A model generated the notes under the pieces. That model had not been told where the DNA came from, made no database searches, and worked only from the letters and a program-made list of their open reading frames with translations. Positions 16,169 to 24,308 of a DNA stretch of 64,000 bases are shown one piece after another; within the stretch, counting starts at the first letter, position 1; each line of letters starts with the position of its first letter. The translations under genes and the position numbers were made by a program. The stretch covers positions 62,055-126,054 of the forward strand of contig NZ_MNAH01000011.1 in the NCBI RefSeq assembly GCF_001976065.1, read 5' to 3'. The DNA comes from Pseudomonas putida (GTDB lineage Bacteria > Pseudomonadota > Gammaproteobacteria > Pseudomonadales > Pseudomonadaceae).

Positions 16169-16957
16169 ATGGATTTGGGTATTTCGGGGCGCTGGGCCAT
16201 TGTTTGTGCCGCCAGCAAGGGTTTGGGCCTGGCCTGTGCGCGGGCCTTGGCGAAGGAGGGCGTCAACCTGGTGATCAACGCCCGGGGCAACGACACCTTG
16301 CAGGCCGCTGCCAATGAGTTGCGCGCCTTGGCGCCGAACATCGAAGTGCGCACCGTGGCCGGGGACATCAGTACACCTGCGGTGCGCGAACAGGTGCTGG
16401 CGGCGTGTCCGCAGGTGGACATCCTGGTCAATAACGCTGGTGGGCCGCCACCGGGAGATTTTCGCGACTGGCAACGTGAAGACTGGCTCAAGGCGCTGGA
16501 TGCCAACATGCTCACGCCCATCGAGCTGATCAAGGCCTGTGTCGATGGCATGGCCGAGCGCGGTTTCGGGCGCATCGTCAACATCACTTCCGGCGCGGTG
16601 AAGGCGCCAATCGATGTTCTCGGTCTGTCCAATGGCGCCCGCAGCGGCCTGACCGGGTTCATCGCCGGACTGGCCCGTCAGGCGCGACTGGCGGGCAACA
16701 ACGTCACGGTCAACAACCTGTTGCCGGGGCCGTTCGAGACCGAACGCCTGCACAAGACCCTGAATGCCGCCGCCCAGGCCAACGGCACCAGCGTTGAAGG
16801 CATCGCCCAACAACGGCGCAAGAACGTCCCGGCCCAGCGCTTCGGCCAGCCGGATGAATTCGGGGCTTATTGCGCCTTCATCTGCAGCGCCCAATCCGGT
16901 TTCCTCACCGGGCAAAACCTGTTGCTGGACGGCGGCAGTTACCCCGGTACGTTCTGA
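16169..16957 (+). CDS. SDR-fold protein lacking the canonical catalytic motif
   Basis: A 262-residue protein with the SDR fold: CAASKGLGLACARALAKEG at the N-terminus, VDILVNNAGGPPPGDF in the middle. The dinucleotide motif is altered (AASKGLG instead of TGxxxGxG). The usual Y-x-x-x-K is absent: the corresponding stretch is DVLGLSNGARSGLTGFI. This matches the BKR-like SDR subgroup known to lack both perfect motifs. The C-terminus ending LLLDGGSYPGTF is normal for SDRs. It is divergent from the alcohol dehydrogenase with about 156 bp between. Substrate and even redox activity are uncertain. Confidence 0.82.
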   Translation: MDLGISGRWAIVCAASKGLGLACARALAKEGVNLVINARGNDTLQAAANELRALAPNIEVRTVAGDISTPAVREQVLAACPQVDILVNNAGGPPPGDFRDWQREDWLKALDANMLTPIELIKACVDGMAERGFGRIVNITSGAVKAPIDVLGLSNGARSGLTGFIAGLARQARLAGNNVTVNNLLPGPFETERLHKTLNAAAQANGTSVEGIAQQRRKNVPAQRFGQPDEFGAYCAFICSAQSGFLTGQNLLLDGGSYPGTF

Positions 16958-17070
16958 TCGCAGGGGGATGACCGTTGGTGATCCCCCAATCAGATCCCAT
17001 CATTATTCAGCACTCGGGGGCGTGATTAGAGTGGGGCCGCTTGCCTGATTCCGTCTGTCAAAACGCCGTA

Positions 17071-17163
17071 CCTGTGGGAGCGGGCTTGCTCGCGAAGAGG
17101 GAGTGTCAGTCGAAGTTGATGTGTCTGACACACCGCATTCGCGAGCAAGCCCGCTCCCACAGG
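17071..17163. repeat. REP pair, GGGCTTGCTCGCGA type
   Basis: Two inverted copies of CCTGTGGGAGCGGGCTTGCT, 62 bp upstream of the MFS transporter gene, so it lies in or close to that promoter region rather than behind a gene end. Confidence 0.92.
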
Positions 17164-17224
17164 TTCCGCGTCCTGACTGACAGGCATCGGGCGGCTCGTA
17201 TCTACAACAATAAGAGCGCCCCAC

Positions 17225-18538
17225 ATGAACAATCCGAGTGCCGAAAGCCTGGCGTTGCCAGCCACGCCCGCAACCGAACGTGCCACCAACGTGCGTTGGC
17301 GGATATTCCTCATCATGCTGTTGCTGACCGCGATCAACTACATCGACCGCGCCTCGCTGTCGGTGGCGTTGCCGCTGATTTCCAGCGAGTTCCAGATCCC
17401 GCCAGCCCTCGAAGGCTTGATGCTCAGCGCGTTTTTCTGGTCTTACGCCTTGATGCAGATTCCTGGCGGCATGCTGCTGGACCGGTTCCACACCCGTCGC
17501 GTCATCGTCGTCGCAACCATCGCCTGGGGCGCGTTCCAGGCCCTGGCCGCCGGGGCGCACAACTGGGTCACCCTGTTGATCACGCGCATGGGCCTGGGCG
17601 TCGCCGAGTCGCCGATCATGCCCGCCGGCGCCAAGCTCAACGGCGCCTGGCTGACCCCCAACGAACGCGGCCGCGGTGCGGTGCTGGTCGATGGCGGTGC
17701 GCCCCTGGGCAGTGCCTTCGGTGCGATTATCATTGCCGGGCTGATCGGCTGGTTCGACTCCTGGCGCATCGCGTTCGTGATCGCCGGGGTCGGCACCATG
17801 CTCGCCGGCGTGCTGGCCTGGAAATACATTCGCAATCACCCCGGCGAACACCCGGGTGTCAATGCCGCTGAACTGGCGCACATCACCGCAGGCAACGCCA
17901 CGGTCAGCCAGCCAGGTGCAGTCACCAGCATCCCGTTCAAGGAACTGCTCAAGGACCGTTCGGTGCTGGCGATGTTCGCCGGTTACTGCTGCATCCTCAG
18001 CGTGTTCTACGGCCTGTTGACCTGGATGCCGAGCTACCTGCACCAGACCCATGGCCTGGATATTTCCGGCATGGGCGGCGCGACCTTCCTGATTTTCATG
18101 TGTGGTTTCATCGGCGAACTGGTCGGCGGTTACCTGGGGGACAAATGGAAATCCAGCGGCGCCTCGCCCAACCTGGTGATGCGCAGCATGTTCAGCGGAT
18201 CGGCGCTGGTCGCGGCACTGTGCATGCTGGCCACGGCCTACACCGCCCAGGCGAGCCAGGCGATCGGTCTACTTTGCCTGGCGATGTTTTTCATTCGCTG
18301 GTGCGGCATGTACTGGTGCATTCCGTCGATCCTCGGCGGCACCTCGAAAACCGGTGTGCTGGCCGGCACCATGAATTTTTGCGGCAACATGGCCGGGGTG
18401 ATCGTACCGATCCTGATCGGCCTGATCGTGCAGTTCACCGGCTCGTATTTCCTGGTGCTGATCTTCTTCGTGGTCATGGCCATGCTGCTGGCGATATTCT
18501 CCAGCCTGATCGATTACCGGGAACGAGGGCTGGTTTGA
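17225..18538 (+). CDS. MFS transporter, anion:cation symporter family
   Basis: A 437-residue protein with twelve predicted membrane helices. It starts with NVRWRIFLIMLLLTAINYID, RASLSVALPLI, and has SAFFWSYALMQIPGGMLLDR followed by FHTRRV, the loop 2-3 motif of the ACS (phthalate/glucarate/galactonate) family. A long central loop separates the two halves around residue 215. The stop overlaps the start of an FAD oxidoreductase gene by one base, so uptake and oxidation of the same compound, probably a hydroxy acid or sugar acid, is the natural reading. The substrate is not determined. Confidence 0.87.
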   Translation: MNNPSAESLALPATPATERATNVRWRIFLIMLLLTAINYIDRASLSVALPLISSEFQIPPALEGLMLSAFFWSYALMQIPGGMLLDRFHTRRVIVVATIAWGAFQALAAGAHNWVTLLITRMGLGVAESPIMPAGAKLNGAWLTPNERGRGAVLVDGGAPLGSAFGAIIIAGLIGWFDSWRIAFVIAGVGTMLAGVLAWKYIRNHPGEHPGVNAAELAHITAGNATVSQPGAVTSIPFKELLKDRSVLAMFAGYCCILSVFYGLLTWMPSYLHQTHGLDISGMGGATFLIFMCGFIGELVGGYLGDKWKSSGASPNLVMRSMFSGSALVAALCMLATAYTAQASQAIGLLCLAMFFIRWCGMYWCIPSILGGTSKTGVLAGTMNFCGNMAGVIVPILIGLIVQFTGSYFLVLIFFVVMAMLLAIFSSLIDYRERGLV

Positions 18539-19638
18539 TGAGCGTTGATGTCGACTGCGTGGTGGTCGGGGCCGGGGTAGTGGGCCTGGCGGTGGCCAGG
18601 GCCCTGGCCATGAGCGGTCGCGAAGTGATCCTGGTCGAGGCCGGCGGAGGGATTGGCGAGGGCATCAGTTCGCGCAATTCCGAAGTGATCCACGCCGGTA
18701 TCTATTACCCCGGCGGCAGCCTCAAGGCTCAGTTGTGCGTTGAGGGCAAGCAACGCCTCTACGCATTCTGCGACGAACGTGGCGTCAGCTATCAGCGCCT
18801 CGGCAAGCTGATCGTGGCCACCGACGATGTGCAGCGCGTGGCGCTGCAGGGTTTGCTGGAGCAAGGCCGGCGCAATGGCGTCGATGACCTGCAATGGCTG
18901 GATGCCTGCCAGGCGCATGAGCTGGAAACTGAGTTGGCGTGCGTGGCGGCGCTGTGGTCTCCGTCCACCGGCATCGTCGATTCCCATGGCCTGATGCTGG
19001 CGTTGCAGGCCGATGCGCAAGCCTGGGGCGCGTCCCTGGCCTTTCATACGCCGCTGTTGTCGGCCCGCTGCACCGAACCGGGTTTTGCACTGCAGATGGG
19101 CGGCGCCGAGCCCATGACCCTGAGCTGCAGCGAGCTGGTCAACTGCGCGGGGTTGTCCGCGCCCGAAGTGGCGAGCCGCATCGTCGGCCTGCCAGCGCAA
19201 TACGTGCCCGAGGCGCGGTTGTGCAAGGGCAGTTATTTCAGCCTCACCGGTCGCGCGCCGTTCCGGCACCTGGTGTACCCGGCGCCGGAAAGCGCCGGGC
19301 TGGGTGTGCACATGACCCTCGATCTTGGCGGCCAGGCGCGTTTCGGCCCGGATGTGGAATGGGTCGACAGGCTCGATTACCGCGTGGATCCAGCACGCGC
19401 CGACGGCTTTTATCAAGCGATTCGCCGCTACTGGCCAGGCTTGCCGGATGCCAGCCTGCAACCGGCCTACAGCGGTATTCGCCCGAAAATCACCGGCCCG
19501 ACGGCGCCTGCCGCCGACTTCCGCATCAGCGGATTTACCGAACATGGAGTGCCGGGCCTGGTGAATCTGTTCGGCATCGAATCGCCGGGCCTGACCAGTT
19601 GCCTGGCGCTGGCCGAGCGGGTGGTGGCGCACTTGTAG
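18538..19638 (+). CDS. FAD-dependent oxidoreductase, L-2-hydroxyglutarate oxidase (LhgO)-like
   Basis: A 366-residue DAO-family flavoprotein. The N-terminal FAD-binding motif is CVVVGAGVVGLAVARALAMS; EGISSRNSEVIHAGIYYP is characteristic of LhgO-type enzymes and holds the flavin-contact His. GIRPKITGP and FGIESPGLTSCLALAERV close the FAD site. It would oxidise a 2-hydroxy acid and pass electrons to quinone or oxygen. It is translationally coupled to the MFS gene (TGATG). The TAG stop lies at the start of a REP element. Substrate identity is inference. Confidence 0.86.
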   Translation: MSVDVDCVVVGAGVVGLAVARALAMSGREVILVEAGGGIGEGISSRNSEVIHAGIYYPGGSLKAQLCVEGKQRLYAFCDERGVSYQRLGKLIVATDDVQRVALQGLLEQGRRNGVDDLQWLDACQAHELETELACVAALWSPSTGIVDSHGLMLALQADAQAWGASLAFHTPLLSARCTEPGFALQMGGAEPMTLSCSELVNCAGLSAPEVASRIVGLPAQYVPEARLCKGSYFSLTGRAPFRHLVYPAPESAGLGVHMTLDLGGQARFGPDVEWVDRLDYRVDPARADGFYQAIRRYWPGLPDASLQPAYSGIRPKITGPTAPAADFRISGFTEHGVPGLVNLFGIESPGLTSCLALAERVVAHL

Positions 19639-19733
19639 ACGCGAGCCTGCTCGCGATGAACCTGAGAGCGCTGCTGGGTGTCAGGCACCCCGCGTTATCG
19701 TTGACGACCATCGCGAGCAGGCTCGCTCCCACA
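19635..19733. repeat. Diverged REP pair, GCGAGCCTGCTCGCGA type
   Basis: Inverted copies of GCGAGCCTGCTCGCGATG. The left end reads TGTAGACGCGAGCC and contains the TAG stop of the flavoprotein gene; the right end is intact (GGCTCGCTCCCACAGG). Confidence 0.88.
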
Positions 19734-19821
19734 GGGGGAGGACCGATGATCAGCGGCTGCGCCACAGCCCGCGGATAGCGCTATCCTTGGAAGATGTGCT
19801 CTTCGCCATCGGAGAAGTCTG

Positions 19822-20415
19822 ATGATCAACGTACGCACTGCCTGCATGCTTGCCGATTACAAGCAATGGGCCAACCAGCGCCTGTTCGAGAACCTGGCGC
19901 AACTGCCGCCTGGGGAAGTCGAAAAAGAACGCGCCGGGGTCTTCAAGAACATCATCGGCACGCTCAATCATATCTATGTGGTGGACCGAATCTGGCAGGC
20001 TCACCTCGAAGGTCGAGGGCACGGCTTCAAGACCTCCCATGATCTGATACACCCTGAACTGGCGGTACTGCGCCTGGCGCAACAGGACGTGGATCGTTGG
20101 TACTGCAACTGGAGCGCGAAGCAGACCGATGCCTCGCTGGACAAACCCCTGAGGTTCACCTTCGTTTCCGGCGAAAGCGGCACCATGAGTGCCGGCGCGA
20201 TGCTGATGCACGTGGTCAACCACGCAAGCTATCACCGGGGCTGGGTGATCCAGATGTATTTCGAAATCCCGGCGATGCCGCCGATGACGGACCTGCCGAT
20301 CTACCTGCGCGAGACTGACCCGCACTTCAACCCGCTCAATGCCCCGGCAGTGGCGCCGACATGTGCTCCACTATTCGCGAGCGCAACCAACGTTCTGCCG
20401 GATCGTTATCGTTGA
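19822..20415 (+). CDS. DinB-family protein
   Basis: A 197-residue DinB/YfiT-type four-helix bundle. Metal-ligand His residues occur in IGTLNHIYVVDRIW and in LMHVVNHASYHRGWVIQ, the usual His triad. It starts INVRTACMLADYKQWANQRL, as in many Pseudomonas DinB proteins. The C-terminus is about 25 residues longer than I expect, and the last 80 bp overlap the convergent LysR gene. GGAGAAG precedes the start. Function is unknown; relatives include thiol-dependent metalloenzymes. Confidence 0.83.
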   Translation: MINVRTACMLADYKQWANQRLFENLAQLPPGEVEKERAGVFKNIIGTLNHIYVVDRIWQAHLEGRGHGFKTSHDLIHPELAVLRLAQQDVDRWYCNWSAKQTDASLDKPLRFTFVSGESGTMSAGAMLMHVVNHASYHRGWVIQMYFEIPAMPPMTDLPIYLRETDPHFNPLNAPAVAPTCAPLFASATNVLPDRYR

Positions 20416-21256
20416 CGCCGTTCCAGACCATGGACAGTTCGGACAGGTTGATATCGAACGGCGGGTCATCGGCACGCAGCTGGCTGCTGCCATCGATCAG
20501 CGCGCAGGCGGCGTAGTCGGGCACCGAGGCCAGCATGTCGGTGCCCGCCAGCAACGCCCGCAGGCCCGAGAACTGCGGCACCGCCAACACCACCCGGCGT
20601 GACCGGCCGATGCGCGCCAGGTCATTGTCGATGGCGCCGCTCAAATCGCCGGAAAACGACACCAGCGCATGGGGACGCTCGCAGAATTCATCCAGGGTCA
20701 GTGGCCCGGGCCGGTCATCGCCGCGCAGGACCTTGACGCTCAAATCCCGCAGTTTCTTGCGCTTGGCATTGGCCGGCAGTTCCGTTGTGTAGCTGATGCC
20801 GACGGAAATCTCACCACTGCCGAGCATCGACGACATCAACAGGTAATTGACCCGGCGCACCACCACCACGACGTTCTGCGCTTCCTCGCGAATCTGCTTG
20901 AGCAGCGGCGGAAACAGGCCGAACTCGGCATCGTCGGACAGGCCGATGCGAAACACATCGCGGCTGATCGACGGGTCGAAATCCTTGGCCCGGCTCACTG
21001 CCCCGGAAATGGTGTCCATCGCCGGCTGCAGCTCCTTGAGAATCACCAGGGCCCGCGGGGTTGGCTCCAGCACCCGCCCGTTGCGCACCAGCAGCGGATC
21101 GTCGAACAGATCGCGCAACCGCGCCAGCGCCGCACTGACGGCCGGCTGGCCGAGGAACAGCTTCTCCCCGGCCCGGGTCAGGTTCTTCTCGAACATCAGG
21201 GTTTCGAAAATCACCAACAGGTTCATGTCCACGCGGCGCAGGTCGTTGCGGTTCAT
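20336..21256 (-). CDS. LysR-family transcriptional regulator (NodD/LeuO-like group)
   Basis: A 306-residue protein. The DNA-binding domain is RRVDMNLLVIFETLMFEKNL then TRAGEKLFLGQPAVSAALARLRDLFDDPLLVRNGRVLEPTPRA in sense, the pattern of the NodD/NahR/LeuO-like branch. A substrate domain follows (about residues 90-300). Its 3' end overlaps the convergent DinB gene by 80 bp. It has no divergent partner close by; targets are unknown. Confidence 0.87.
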   Translation of the reverse strand: MNRNDLRRVDMNLLVIFETLMFEKNLTRAGEKLFLGQPAVSAALARLRDLFDDPLLVRNGRVLEPTPRALVILKELQPAMDTISGAVSRAKDFDPSISRDVFRIGLSDDAEFGLFPPLLKQIREEAQNVVVVVRRVNYLLMSSMLGSGEISVGISYTTELPANAKRKKLRDLSVKVLRGDDRPGPLTLDEFCERPHALVSFSGDLSGAIDNDLARIGRSRRVVLAVPQFSGLRALLAGTDMLASVPDYAACALIDGSSQLRADDPPFDINLSELSMVWNGVNDNDPAERWLRSRIVEHMSAPLPGH

Positions 21257-21321
21257 GGTGGGGGCTCACAGGGCTTTGAAGTCTTTTCAGTAAAGCACCA
21301 AACCCTCAGGAGAGATGCGCA

Positions 21322-21411
21322 ACCTGTGGGAGCGGGCTTGCTCGCGAAGAGGGAGTGCCAGACACATAAATGTCGACTGACACTCTCTTCGCGAGCAAGC
21401 CCGCTCCCACA
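21322..21411. repeat. REP pair, GGGCTTGCTCGCGA type
   Basis: Two inverted copies of CTGTGGGAGCGGGCTTGCTC between the LysR start region and the DUF3077 gene stop. Confidence 0.93.
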
Positions 21412-21434
21412 TCAGTCGGCGTGATGGCACAGAC

Positions 21435-21680
21435 TCAAGGTGGATCGAGCTGATCCAGTGCGCGGTTCACCGCCAGTTCACCGAGCATGATGACCTGGGC
21501 AATGCCCAGCAGGGTGGTACGGTGCGATCCCTGCAGAAAGCCCGCCAGGTCGTTGGCCATGACATTGGCCGAGGCCAGGGATTCGCAGGCGTGGGCGAGC
21601 AGGGTTTCGGTGTTGATTTGCGGGTTGATGGTGAACATCGTGGAGGGGGTGCGTGGCGGATCGGGTGTGATCTTGAGCAT
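21435..21680 (-). CDS. DUF3077-like small protein
   Basis: An 81-residue protein. The region TINPQINTETLLAHACESLA, SANVMANDLAGFLQGSHRTT, LLGIAQVIMLGELAVNRALD matches the pattern of the Pseudomonas DUF3077 family (small, mostly helical, often several per genome). A good AGGAG lies eight bases before the ATG at 21680; Met15 is a possible alternative start. The gene has an unusually long hairpin-rich leader (21681-21900). Function is unknown. Confidence 0.72.
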   Translation of the reverse strand: MLKITPDPPRTPSTMFTINPQINTETLLAHACESLASANVMANDLAGFLQGSHRTTLLGIAQVIMLGELAVNRALDQLDPP

Positions 21681-21900
21681 AGATGAAACTCCTAATTGAA
21701 GTTAAGGAGCCTTCAATCCTCGCTACCAAACGAAGGGTGGAGGCCATACGCGGGTTGGTAGACCGGTAATTAGGAACCCGGCGCTCTCGAAAGAGCCCTG
21801 CGCATGGCCACCATAAAACAGAGACCTAAAAGGTCTGCATACGGTGCGCTACGCGCCTAATTAATCCGGGCTACCAAACCCGATCGCTGTATTTTCAGCG
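21681..21900 (-). promoter_or_regulatory. Hairpin-rich structured leader of the DUF3077 gene
   Basis: Read on the minus strand, this leader holds several local hairpins: CGCTG/CAGCG (21885-21900), AGACCT/AGGTCT (21822-21836), GCTCT-TTCG-AGAGC with a UUCG loop (21783-21796) and ATTGAAG/CTTCAAT (21695-21717), the last just before the ribosome site. A long-range pair joins 21751-21774 to 21856-21882 (GGTTTGGTAG against CTACCAACC). A third copy of GTTTGGTAG lies at 21723-21731. The stretch up to 22127 is otherwise without a gene I can support. A structured RNA is inferred. Confidence 0.5.
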
Positions 21901-22127
21901 ACCGACAAACGATAGAACCCGGCCCCAAGGCGCACAAGCCGGCGGATTCTGGCGTAAGCGTAGGCAACGACGCAAGGTGTTGTAGCTTTCATCAAGTAAC
22001 ACTGATAACCGTTAAACACGCGTGTTAAACATACCGCCATCTGCGCCGCCTTCAGGCTGTTGATCGAAAGCTCGCTCCCACAGTTGATCGATGTCATGCA
22101 AAGCATTGGTGTACACCGCAGATGCAA

Positions 22128-22218
22128 GGTGGGAGCGGGCTGCCCGCGATGGCGGTGTGTCAAGCGACATCAGTGTTGTCTGACACTCCCTCTTCGCGGG
22201 CAAGCCCGCTCCCACAGG
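22128..22218. repeat. REP pair, GGGCTTGCTCGCGA type, containing the 3' end of a LysR gene
   Basis: Inverted copies of GTGGGAGCGGGC and GCCCGCTCCCAC; the left copy lacks a TTGCT segment (GGGCTGCCCGCGATGG). A further half copy, GCTCGCTCCCACAG, lies at 22069-22082. The LysR coding sequence runs into this element and stops inside it at 22160. Confidence 0.9.
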
Positions 22219-23140
22219 GATTGCATTCAACCGACGGATTTCCGTCAGTCGCACCCGGCTCCGTCAGCACCTTCCTGAACGTTTCCACCAACGGCCGCAA
22301 ATTGATCCGGTGCCACGCCGCCCACAGCGGCCTCGTGAGGGTAATCCACGGCACTTCTCGCAGCACCACGCCCGGCGGTGCGTTGCGGCTCAAGCCTTTC
22401 TGAATCATGGCGATGCCCAAGCCCGAGGCCACCAGGGCCATGGCGGTGAAGGGGCCGGTGGCTTCCATGCGGATGTCCGGGGTGAAGCCGGCGCGGATGC
22501 AGGCGCTGACGAAGTTTTCGCGGCTGCTGACATTCTGGTGGTGCTGCACGCCGATCCATTCCTGGTGGGCGAGATCGTCCGGGGTCAATACGGCCTGCTG
22601 CGCCAGCGGATGGTGCTCGGGCAGGGCCAGCAGCATCGGGTCGTCCAGCACCTGGAAGCCCAGCAGGTCGGGGTCGTCGTCTGTCGGCGGTTCGCTGACC
22701 AGGGCGATATCCAGACTACGCTGACGCAGGCCTTCGAGTTGTTCGGTGGAGCTCTGGTTGTACAGTGCGACGTGCACGTTCGGCCGATCGACCCGCAGCA
22801 CGCGCAAGGCATTGGGCAGGACGCCGGCGTGCATGGCGTTTTCGATGTAGCCGATGCACAGGCCGCCTTCTTCGCCGCGGCCCAGGCGTTTACCCAGGGA
22901 CTCCAGGCGACTGGCGTGGGTCAGAAAGGCACGCGTTTCGGCGAGGAAGGTCTGGCCGTCGCGGGTCAGGCGGATGCGTTGCTGGCTGCGCTCGAACAGG
23001 GTCAGGCCCAGGCGCTCTTCGAGCTGGGCGATCTGCCGGCTCAGGGGCGATTGGGAAATGTGCAGGCGTTCGGCGGCGCGACCGACGTGTTCTTCCTCGG
23101 CGACGGCGACGAAGTAGCGCAATTGGCGGATGTCGATCAT
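22160..23140 (-). CDS. LysR-family transcriptional regulator
   Basis: A 326-residue protein. The helix-turn-helix is MIDIRQLRYFVAVAEEEHVG, RAAERLHISQSPLSRQIAQLEERLGLTLFE in sense. A co-inducer domain follows. The last about 20 residues (NPCGSGLAREEGVSDNTDVA) are translated REP sequence, so the native stop was lost or replaced when the element arrived. I start at ATG 23140; the longer reading to 23200 adds no family sequence. It is divergent from the AKR-SDR-SRPBCC operon and is its probable regulator. Confidence 0.88.
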   Translation of the reverse strand: MIDIRQLRYFVAVAEEEHVGRAAERLHISQSPLSRQIAQLEERLGLTLFERSQQRIRLTRDGQTFLAETRAFLTHASRLESLGKRLGRGEEGGLCIGYIENAMHAGVLPNALRVLRVDRPNVHVALYNQSSTEQLEGLRQRSLDIALVSEPPTDDDPDLLGFQVLDDPMLLALPEHHPLAQQAVLTPDDLAHQEWIGVQHHQNVSSRENFVSACIRAGFTPDIRMEATGPFTAMALVASGLGIAMIQKGLSRNAPPGVVLREVPWITLTRPLWAAWHRINLRPLVETFRKVLTEPGATDGNPSVECNPCGSGLAREEGVSDNTDVA

Positions 23141-23289
23141 GTCAGACCTCTGGGGACTCAAGTGCTGCATATTATGTCTTGGACGGTCCGATGATCGCAA
23201 TCTAGGATCTGCTCATCGGTAAGGCAAATAACCGTTCCCTGTAGGAGCAGGCTTCTGCAGGGTTAACCAGCATTCGAGAGCAATTGATT

Positions 23290-24306
23290 ATGAGCTTGAA
23301 AGACAAACTGCCCGGTGCCCTGGGTTTTGGCACCGCGCCATTGGGCAACATGTTCCGCGCCATTCCCGAGGAAGAAGCGCAAGCCACCGTCCACGCGGCC
23401 TGGGAGGCCGGCGTGCGGTATTTCGATACCGCGCCGTTCTACGGTTCGGGCCTGTCGGAAATTCGCCTCGGCGAGGCGTTGTCCCGCTACAACCGCGACG
23501 ACTATGTGCTCAGCAGCAAGGTCGGCCGGGTGATCCTCGATGAAGTCGAAGACGCCGCGGCCCGCGACCTGGGGGAGAAGAGCGGGGTGTTCGAACACGG
23601 CCGCCCGAACAAGATCGTCAACGACTACAGCGCCGACGCGACCCTGCGTTCGATCGAAGACAGCCTCAAGCGCCTGAAAACCGATCGCCTGGACATTGTC
23701 TGGGTGCATGACATCGCCCAGGATTTCTACGGCGATCAGTGGCTGGAGTACTTCAACCAGGCCCGCACCGGCGCCTTCAAGGTGCTGACCCGCTTGCGCG
23801 AAGAAGGCGTGATCAAGGGCTGGGGCCTGGGGGTGAACAAGGTCGAGCCGTGCGAATTGACCCTTGATCTGAGTGAAGCGCAGCCGGACGGTTTTCTGCT
23901 GGCGGGTCGCTACACTCTTCTCGACCATGAGCGCGCCTTGCAGCGCTTGATGGACGCGGCGCGGGCGCAGAACGTCGAGATTGTGGTCGGCGGCCCTTAC
24001 AGTTCGGGCATCCTGGCCGGTGGCGCGCATTTCGAATACCAGAAGGCCAGCCCGGCGATCGTCAACAAGGTCGAGCAGATCAAGCGCATCGCGGCGGCCC
24101 ATGGTGTCGACATCAAGGCGGCGGCGTTGCAGTTCTCCTTGGCCAACCCGGCCGTGGCCGCGGTGATTCCCGGCGCCAGTCGCCCGGAGCGAATTGCTGA
24201 AGATGTGGCGGCCTTGTCGGCGGTGATTCCCGCCGCTTTCTGGCAAGCGATGCGTGAAGCGAAACTGGTGTCCGAGCGCGCACCCTTGCCGATCATTGGA
24301 GCTTGA
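23290..24306 (+). CDS. Aldo/keto reductase (D-threo-aldose 1-dehydrogenase/pyridoxal dehydrogenase-like)
   Basis: A 338-residue AKR. N-terminal GFGTAPLGNMF, catalytic Asp and Tyr in VRYFDTAPFYGSGLSEIRLG, Lys in YVLSSKVGRV, His in DIVWVHDIAQDF, and the NAD(P)-site stretch PAVAAVIPGASRPERIAED. This subgroup includes L-fucose (D-threo-aldose) dehydrogenase and pyridoxal 4-dehydrogenase. ATG 23290 follows GAGAGCAATT; an upstream TTG at 23284 is less likely. It is the first of three closely spaced genes with an SDR and an SRPBCC protein, divergent from a LysR regulator. Confidence 0.87.
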   Translation: MSLKDKLPGALGFGTAPLGNMFRAIPEEEAQATVHAAWEAGVRYFDTAPFYGSGLSEIRLGEALSRYNRDDYVLSSKVGRVILDEVEDAAARDLGEKSGVFEHGRPNKIVNDYSADATLRSIEDSLKRLKTDRLDIVWVHDIAQDFYGDQWLEYFNQARTGAFKVLTRLREEGVIKGWGLGVNKVEPCELTLDLSEAQPDGFLLAGRYTLLDHERALQRLMDAARAQNVEIVVGGPYSSGILAGGAHFEYQKASPAIVNKVEQIKRIAAAHGVDIKAAALQFSLANPAVAAVIPGASRPERIAEDVAALSAVIPAAFWQAMREAKLVSERAPLPIIGA

Positions 24307-24308
24307 GC

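Noticed and set aside
14846..16915. A single 689-codon alcohol dehydrogenase with a long N-terminal extension
   Set aside because: The extension is antisense to the SDR gene; the real start with a ribosome site is at 16012.
21861..22163. A 100-codon minus-strand frame ending GAGFYRLSVAENTAIGFGSP
   Set aside because: It has no ribosome site and its end lies in the inverted repeats of the DUF3077 leader; I treat the sequence as structured non-coding DNA.
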